Under the pieces are notes generated by a model. It made no database searches, was not told where the DNA came from, and saw only the letters and a list, made by a program, of their open reading frames with translations. DNA of 64,000 nucleotides from a virus. The position numbers were made by a program, and so were the translations under genes. Every line of letters begins with the position of its first letter. Position 1 is the first letter of the stretch. The stretch lies in the IMG/VR virus record IMGVR_UViG_3300044701_002789, positions 124,001-188,000 of that record; one strand, written 5' to 3'. Positions 60,653 through 64,000 of the stretch are shown here, in pieces.

Positions 60653-60855
60653 TTACTAAGAACTCCAATAATTTGATTAAACATCCAAGAAATTAAGAGT
60701 GCTTGTCCCCAAGAAAGAGAGAAGAATGCAACCAACCCCCAGGCAATCAAACCAACAATAATCAAAAATCCAATAAACTCTCCAATGAGTTCAGGAGTAG
60801 ATTTGATAAATCCTGTTTCTTGTAGTGCTCTAATGTATTTGTCTTTTAAGTTCAT
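60649..60855 (-). CDS. Membrane protein (68 aa)
   Basis: MNLKDKYIRALQETGFIKST, then LIGEFIGFLIIVGLIAWGLV and FFSLSWGQALLISWMFNQII. Two membrane segments. Unknown. Confidence 0.7.
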   Translation of the reverse strand: MNLKDKYIRALQETGFIKSTPELIGEFIGFLIIVGLIAWGLVAFFSLSWGQALLISWMFNQIIGVLSK

Positions 60856-60860
60856 TTCAT

Positions 60861-61058
60861 TTATTCTCCAAGTTTTTCACGAAGTTTCAGGAATTCATAC
60901 CTCTCTTTGCATTGTTCTGGTTTTTCAACACAAAGAACTACTGTTTTGTCCCGACCATCATAACCTCCAATGTGCCTACCGAAATTATACCAGGCACCAG
61001 AAAGAAGAACAAGTATCAAAATGGAAGGAAAAATCATCCAAGTATCATCGTTCATCAT
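60861..61058 (-). CDS. Membrane protein (65 aa)
   Basis: MMNDDTWMIFPSILILVLLS, GAWYNFGRHIGGYDGRDKTV, VLCVEKPEQCKERYEFLKLR. One membrane helix and a short Cys-containing tail. Resembles 30372. Confidence 0.65.
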   Translation of the reverse strand: MMNDDTWMIFPSILILVLLSGAWYNFGRHIGGYDGRDKTVVLCVEKPEQCKERYEFLKLREKLGE

Positions 61059-61393
61059 TCAATCTCCAACAATTCTCGTTGCTCTAAAGTAAGAGACGCA
61101 ATCAGTGCCTTTCGTTTTTCTTCTTTGAGTTCTTTTTGTTCTTTTTGTTTTAGTTTTTCATCCAGCATACTAATCCAGGAGAGAACATCCCATCCACCAT
61201 ATCCATCACTTACATTATCTTTACTAACGAACACTTTTTCATAAGACCATCCACCAATCTCGTCAGCATACCAAGTTACTACAAATTCAATAAAATAACA
61301 ATTACACTCTGGGTCTTCATAAACTTCGTAATTAAGTCCAAGTCGTCGTGCTTTCTCAAGCATCTCAAGAATTTGTGTTGCGGTGATAGTCAT
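61055..61393 (-). CDS. Hypothetical protein (112 aa)
   Basis: Start at ATG 61393 (MTITATQILEMLEKARRLGL), downstream of the -10 at 61418. YFIEFVVTWYADEIGGWSYE, then GGWDVLSWISMLDEKLKQKE. Unknown. Confidence 0.65.
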   Translation of the reverse strand: MTITATQILEMLEKARRLGLNYEVYEDPECNCYFIEFVVTWYADEIGGWSYEKVFVSKDNVSDGYGGWDVLSWISMLDEKLKQKEQKELKEEKRKALIASLTLEQRELLEIE

Positions 61394-61417
61394 AGGGGTT
61401 TCTGTGTTTCTCATAGT

Positions 61418-61475
61418 ATTATAACACCCCACAGGAACCTGTGAGGTGCGGAGTGGACGGTTTCTTAAGTGGTTG
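61418..61475 (-). promoter_or_regulatory. Box/hairpin/-10 cassette for 61055
   Basis: -10 TATAAT (61418-61423); 28-bp gap with a hairpin (ACACCCCAC ... GTGAGGTGC on +); degenerate box from 61452 (AGTGGACGGT on +). Confidence 0.6.
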
Positions 61476-61929
61476 GACTATATCTTTTAGACCAATCATA
61501 AGTTGGGTCATATTTCCAATTCTCTTGATATTGTTGAATTAATCTTGCAGTTTCAGTGATGAGTTCTTGAGTAATATGAGAATACTCACATTCTACAGGA
61601 ACCCAAGCATTAAATTCTTCTCCGTGAGGCAACCACCCTCTCCAGAGATTTTTTTCAATAAACTTTACACATTTCTCTCCATTTTCATTAAATGGTTGTT
61701 GTGAAAGATAATGAATTGCATCGTGTTCATACCAGGCAGTCATTCCTTCATCAGTTGTGATTTTAGATGAGACATTTTTGAAAACATCTCGGTTTGGTTT
61801 ATTTGTAATGTGATGAATTGAAAAGAAATACAAATCACCGAACAAACTGTTCTTATAAGTATTCTCTTTTATTGATTGAACTGAAATCACTTCAATCTCT
61901 TGTGCATATGTCTCACACATTTCGTCCAT
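61465..61929 (-). CDS. Hypothetical protein (154 aa)
   Basis: MDEMCETYAQEIEVISVQSI, then ITTDEGMTAWYEHDAIHYLS and WRGWLPHGEEFNAWVPVECE. MTxWYxxxxAI also occurs in 61887. The start overlaps the upstream gene by 43 nt, so a downstream ATG (MCETY) is also possible. Confidence 0.6.
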   Translation of the reverse strand: MDEMCETYAQEIEVISVQSIKENTYKNSLFGDLYFFSIHHITNKPNRDVFKNVSSKITTDEGMTAWYEHDAIHYLSQQPFNENGEKCVKFIEKNLWRGWLPHGEEFNAWVPVECEYSHITQELITETARLIQQYQENWKYDPTYDWSKRYSPTT

Positions 61930-62150
61930 CCATCATAAGGTGGAGATTTGGGGTCTTCTTTAGGCATCCAGTCCCTTACAATTTTTACAATCTCACTCAC
62001 AATATCATGAGAAGATTGTATCGCATTATGAGTTTGATACCAGGTCATCAATTCTTCATAAAGTGTTGGAGGTTTGTTTTCTTCAAAGTATTCATCCATT
62101 ACACGGAGAATATCTTTCAATCTCTTGTCGTTTTCTTCTTCAGAAATCAT
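61887..62150 (-). CDS. Hypothetical protein (87 aa)
   Basis: MISEEENDKRLKDILRVMDE, LYEELMTWYQTHNAIQSSHD, VRDWMPKEDPKSPPYDGWTK. Related in part to 61465. Unknown. Confidence 0.65.
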   Translation of the reverse strand: MISEEENDKRLKDILRVMDEYFEENKPPTLYEELMTWYQTHNAIQSSHDIVSEIVKIVRDWMPKEDPKSPPYDGWTKCVRHMHKRLK

Positions 62151-62334
62151 TATTTACTTTCCCCTGTAACATCTCATTAACTTTGGTGCATTCTTCTGGA
62201 GACAAATTGTATTTTCCATTTTCACTCCAAAACTCATTACTTCCATCATAAGAGTACATACCGTAAATGCAATGAACAAGATAAGAAATTTGATTTTTAT
62301 TTAGTGTAAGAGTAAAAGTTTCTTCTTCAGTCAT
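62140..62334 (-). CDS. LTLT-family protein (64 aa)
   Basis: MTEEETFTLTLNKNQISYLV, HCIYGMYSYDGSNEFWSENG. Same start as 30584 and 55702. Unknown. Confidence 0.65.
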   Translation of the reverse strand: MTEEETFTLTLNKNQISYLVHCIYGMYSYDGSNEFWSENGKYNLSPEECTKVNEMLQGKVNNDF

Positions 62335-62486
62335 TTTTGTTCCTCCAGTTTTTCAATACGAGTTAGAATTTCTTTGAGTAATCCAATAAGACAATCATAG
62401 TCAATACTTTCAATATTATTCCCATCTTCCATATCAATATAATTAGAATAACAAAGTTCCTGCTTCAGATTTCGGTCGTCACTCAT
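62331..62486 (-). CDS. Hypothetical acidic protein (51 aa)
   Basis: ATG 62486 (MSDDRNLKQELCYSNYIDME) to TGA 62331; LIGLLKEILTRIEKLEEQ. ATGA overlap. Confidence 0.6.
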   Translation of the reverse strand: MSDDRNLKQELCYSNYIDMEDGNNIESIDYDCLIGLLKEILTRIEKLEEQK

Positions 62487-62688
62487 TTTTCAAAATCTCC
62501 ATAATAACATTTACACAATCAGGACAAGGAACCAATCGTCCTCCATTCATCACACTATAAGTTGCGTGGTCAATATCTTGGAATGGAATATCAAAATTAT
62601 GTAGTTTTTCTCCACACCAAGATGTTTTAAGTTTATCTGCGTGAGTGTGTTGAATGCACTTGATGTATTCTGGTCGGTTTTTACTCAT
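62479..62688 (-). CDS. Cys-containing protein (69 aa)
   Basis: Start at ATG 62688 (MSKNRPEYIKCIQHTHADKL). SWCGEKLHN, then GRLVPCPDCVNVIMEIL. IKCIQH and CPDC suggest a small zinc site. Unknown. Confidence 0.65.
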   Translation of the reverse strand: MSKNRPEYIKCIQHTHADKLKTSWCGEKLHNFDIPFQDIDHATYSVMNGGRLVPCPDCVNVIMEILKNE

Positions 62689-62866
62689 TTTTACCACCAT
62701 CAAAGTAATTAGTTGCGTTTAGTGTTTCCATTCTTACAATTTCCTCAAATGCTTCTCCAAGAGTATCAGCATATCCAGAGAATAGGTCAATGTGTTCAGG
62801 ACCAGTTTGTAAGTTCCACTGAAACCTACCAGTTCCAGTGCAATCTTGTTCTATTTGGATTTTCAT
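62681..62866 (-). CDS. Hypothetical protein (61 aa)
   Basis: MKIQIEQDCTGTGRFQWNLQ, TGPEHIDLFSGYADTLGEAF. Strand-turn-helix. Unknown. Confidence 0.6.
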   Translation of the reverse strand: MKIQIEQDCTGTGRFQWNLQTGPEHIDLFSGYADTLGEAFEEIVRMETLNATNYFDGGKNE

Positions 62867-63126
62867 CTATCGCACCACTCTCGTAAATCTATAATGTCCC
62901 ACCAATCACAATTCCTATCACCATAAGTCCCACCCTTTACAACATAAGTTTCGTGAGTGGATTTGATTTCTCCTTTGTTTTTACCTTTGGTGTAATAGGT
63001 GTGATGTTGTTTGAATTCTATTTGTTCCTTTGCTTCTTCATAAGTTTCAAAACAGTCAATCCAATCACCAGTGCCTGATGAGGGATAGTAAGCATCTCCC
63101 GCAATAAGCAAAAATGGTTTTCTCAT
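62863..63126 (-). CDS. Hypothetical protein (87 aa)
   Basis: Start at ATG 63126 (MRKPFLLIAGDAYYPSSGTG). DWIDCFETYEEAKEQIEFKQ, ending NCDWWDIIDLREWCDR. Pattern of small conserved phage proteins. Unknown. Confidence 0.65.
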   Translation of the reverse strand: MRKPFLLIAGDAYYPSSGTGDWIDCFETYEEAKEQIEFKQHHTYYTKGKNKGEIKSTHETYVVKGGTYGDRNCDWWDIIDLREWCDR

Positions 63127-63650
63127 CGTGATTTCTCCCATTCACTATATGCAGCAATTAGTTCTTCTGCAAGTTTATCATCTTCAACAAAAGTCAATAC
63201 AGTCCTTTGAATTCTATACCAAAACCTACCAATCAGTGCATAATCTTTACCATCATAAACAAATTTATCCCCCGCAATACAACTAACATAAGTCAGTTTG
63301 GGTTTATGGAATTTTTCGTATTTCTTTAAAATTGCAATTTGTCGTTCGGTTTTATTGCCGAAAGTTTGATTGAATGCATCGTAAAATTCCGCAGCAATTT
63401 CCTCATAGTTTGGTTCAGTCATTTTGGGTTCTTCTGTGGTTTGAATGGACACAACTGTAGGTTGAATGGATACAATATCATATTTGCTTAATTTATCAAT
63501 TAAAATCTCACCACGTCTGGTATAAAAATTATTTTCAAAAATGTAGGGGTAATCTTTAGCATAAGGAGAACGAAATAGTGTTCCAGTTGCAGTAAAACCA
63601 TTTCTAAATCTTACTGTAACTTTACGATTTACAAATTGGTCAAGGTTCAT
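63123..63650 (-). CDS. Sm-like N-terminus fused to EFY/HKPK domain (175 aa)
   Basis: N-terminus LDQFVNRKVTVRFRNGFTAT followed by FENNFYTRRGEILIDKLS matches the start of 46856. C-terminal EIAAEFYDAFNQTFGNKTER with KKYEKFHKPKLT and FVYDGKDYALIG matches 33726. It is a clear domain shuffle. Unknown function. Confidence 0.65.
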   Translation of the reverse strand: MNLDQFVNRKVTVRFRNGFTATGTLFRSPYAKDYPYIFENNFYTRRGEILIDKLSKYDIVSIQPTVVSIQTTEEPKMTEPNYEEIAAEFYDAFNQTFGNKTERQIAILKKYEKFHKPKLTYVSCIAGDKFVYDGKDYALIGRFWYRIQRTVLTFVEDDKLAEELIAAYSEWEKSR

Positions 63651-63660
63651 TTTAGTGTCC

Positions 63661-63948
63661 TCAACAATAACTAAAGTGGAATTTTTGTTGAAATGTGAAG
63701 AATGAGGTTTCTTTTTCTTTCATCATTTTCCTAATCTTATAAGGAACATAATCACCATATTTTTCAAGAAATACTTTTTCAGGGAACTCATCAATACCAC
63801 CATAGTAATGTGGAGTTCCTAAAAAGGACTTAAAGTTCTCAAGAATTTCACCTTTGTCCCAATGAGAACTGACCATTATAAAAATGGTTCTACCTTCTCC
63901 AGTCCCAAAATAATCAACAACATAACAAGTGAAATGGTCTTCAGTCAT
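63661..63948 (-). CDS. Hypothetical protein (95 aa)
   Basis: MTEDHFTCYVVDYFGTGEGR, TIFIMVSSHWDKGEILENFK, YYGGIDEFPEKVFLEKYGDY. Familiar small phage text. Unknown. Confidence 0.65.
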   Translation of the reverse strand: MTEDHFTCYVVDYFGTGEGRTIFIMVSSHWDKGEILENFKSFLGTPHYYGGIDEFPEKVFLEKYGDYVPYKIRKMMKEKETSFFTFQQKFHFSYC

Positions 63949-64000
63949 TCACTCTCTCCATTGTTGCTAATTTTTCGGTCCCCCATCGCATAGGTGCATC
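63941..64000 (-). CDS. Partial gene, 3' end only (19 aa)
   Basis: The last codons (APMRWGTEKLATMERVND) end at TGA 63941, overlapping the next ATG. The rest lies beyond the window. Confidence 0.5.
   Translation of the reverse strand, partial: DAPMRWGTEKLATMERVND

Overview
The window looks like part of a large T4-like myovirus genome, most probably a cyanophage. One end carries a T4-type baseplate wedge block in the order gp25, gp6, a 4053-residue gp7-position protein, gp8. The gp8 and gp6 sequences, the YHYH-domain giant, the tiny conserved basic and membrane proteins and the ATAAATA late-promoter motifs all fit cyanomyoviruses. The host genus cannot be told from this window: there is no photosynthesis gene, tRNA, polymerase or terminase here. 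Almost every gene lies on the minus strand. The clearest exception is a + strand GIY-YIG homing endonuclease at 28.6 kb.

Layout. 1-16 kb holds late structural genes (gp8 partial, gp7-like giant, gp6, gp25) and a few conserved small genes. 16-17.8 kb holds a glycosyltransferase-like protein, an inserted HNH nuclease and two tiny proteins. 18-28 kb is an accessory block whose first part is strikingly GC-rich. Most genes in it are single small genes with their own promoter, interleaved with a repeated small-RNA-like element. 28.6-36.9 kb has three homing-endonuclease-like genes, a dense run of small genes, a TOPRIM protein, a CCA-adding-type nucleotidyltransferase and an RNA-ligase fragment. 37-38.4 kb is a membrane cluster: an SPFH protein, small membrane proteins and a prepilin-like protein. 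38.5-42.1 kb encodes a ubiquitin-like pathway: E1/ThiF-like, a Cys-containing E2 candidate, a JAMM peptidase and a beta-grasp Ubl candidate. 42.5-45.1 kb is AT-rich and late-type (651-aa nuclease-like protein and a 177-aa conserved protein). 45.1-64 kb is about 60 tiny genes, mostly overlapping by ATGA or TAATG, including an RNA ligase and several duplicated families.

The main regulatory result is a cassette repeated more than 30 times between 18 and 62 kb. A roughly 24-bp near-palindrome (TGTGNCAGTT, 4 bp, AACNGTCACA) lies 28-32 bp from a sigma70-like -10 hexamer. The gap is usually filled by a hairpin whose sequence changes but whose pairing is kept. The box often contains the stop codon of the preceding gene. 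In four places one box sits between two divergent -10 elements, one for a minus-strand gene and one for a small + strand RNA. Late genes instead carry ATAAATA. This suggests a phage-specific early or middle promoter class using a DNA-binding activator; two winged-helix/HTH genes (22.3 and 27.1 kb) are candidates.

The two most unusual contents are the ubiquitin-like operon and the box/hairpin/-10 cassette system with its seven-copy RNA element. All functional names come from reading motifs by eye; no database search was possible.
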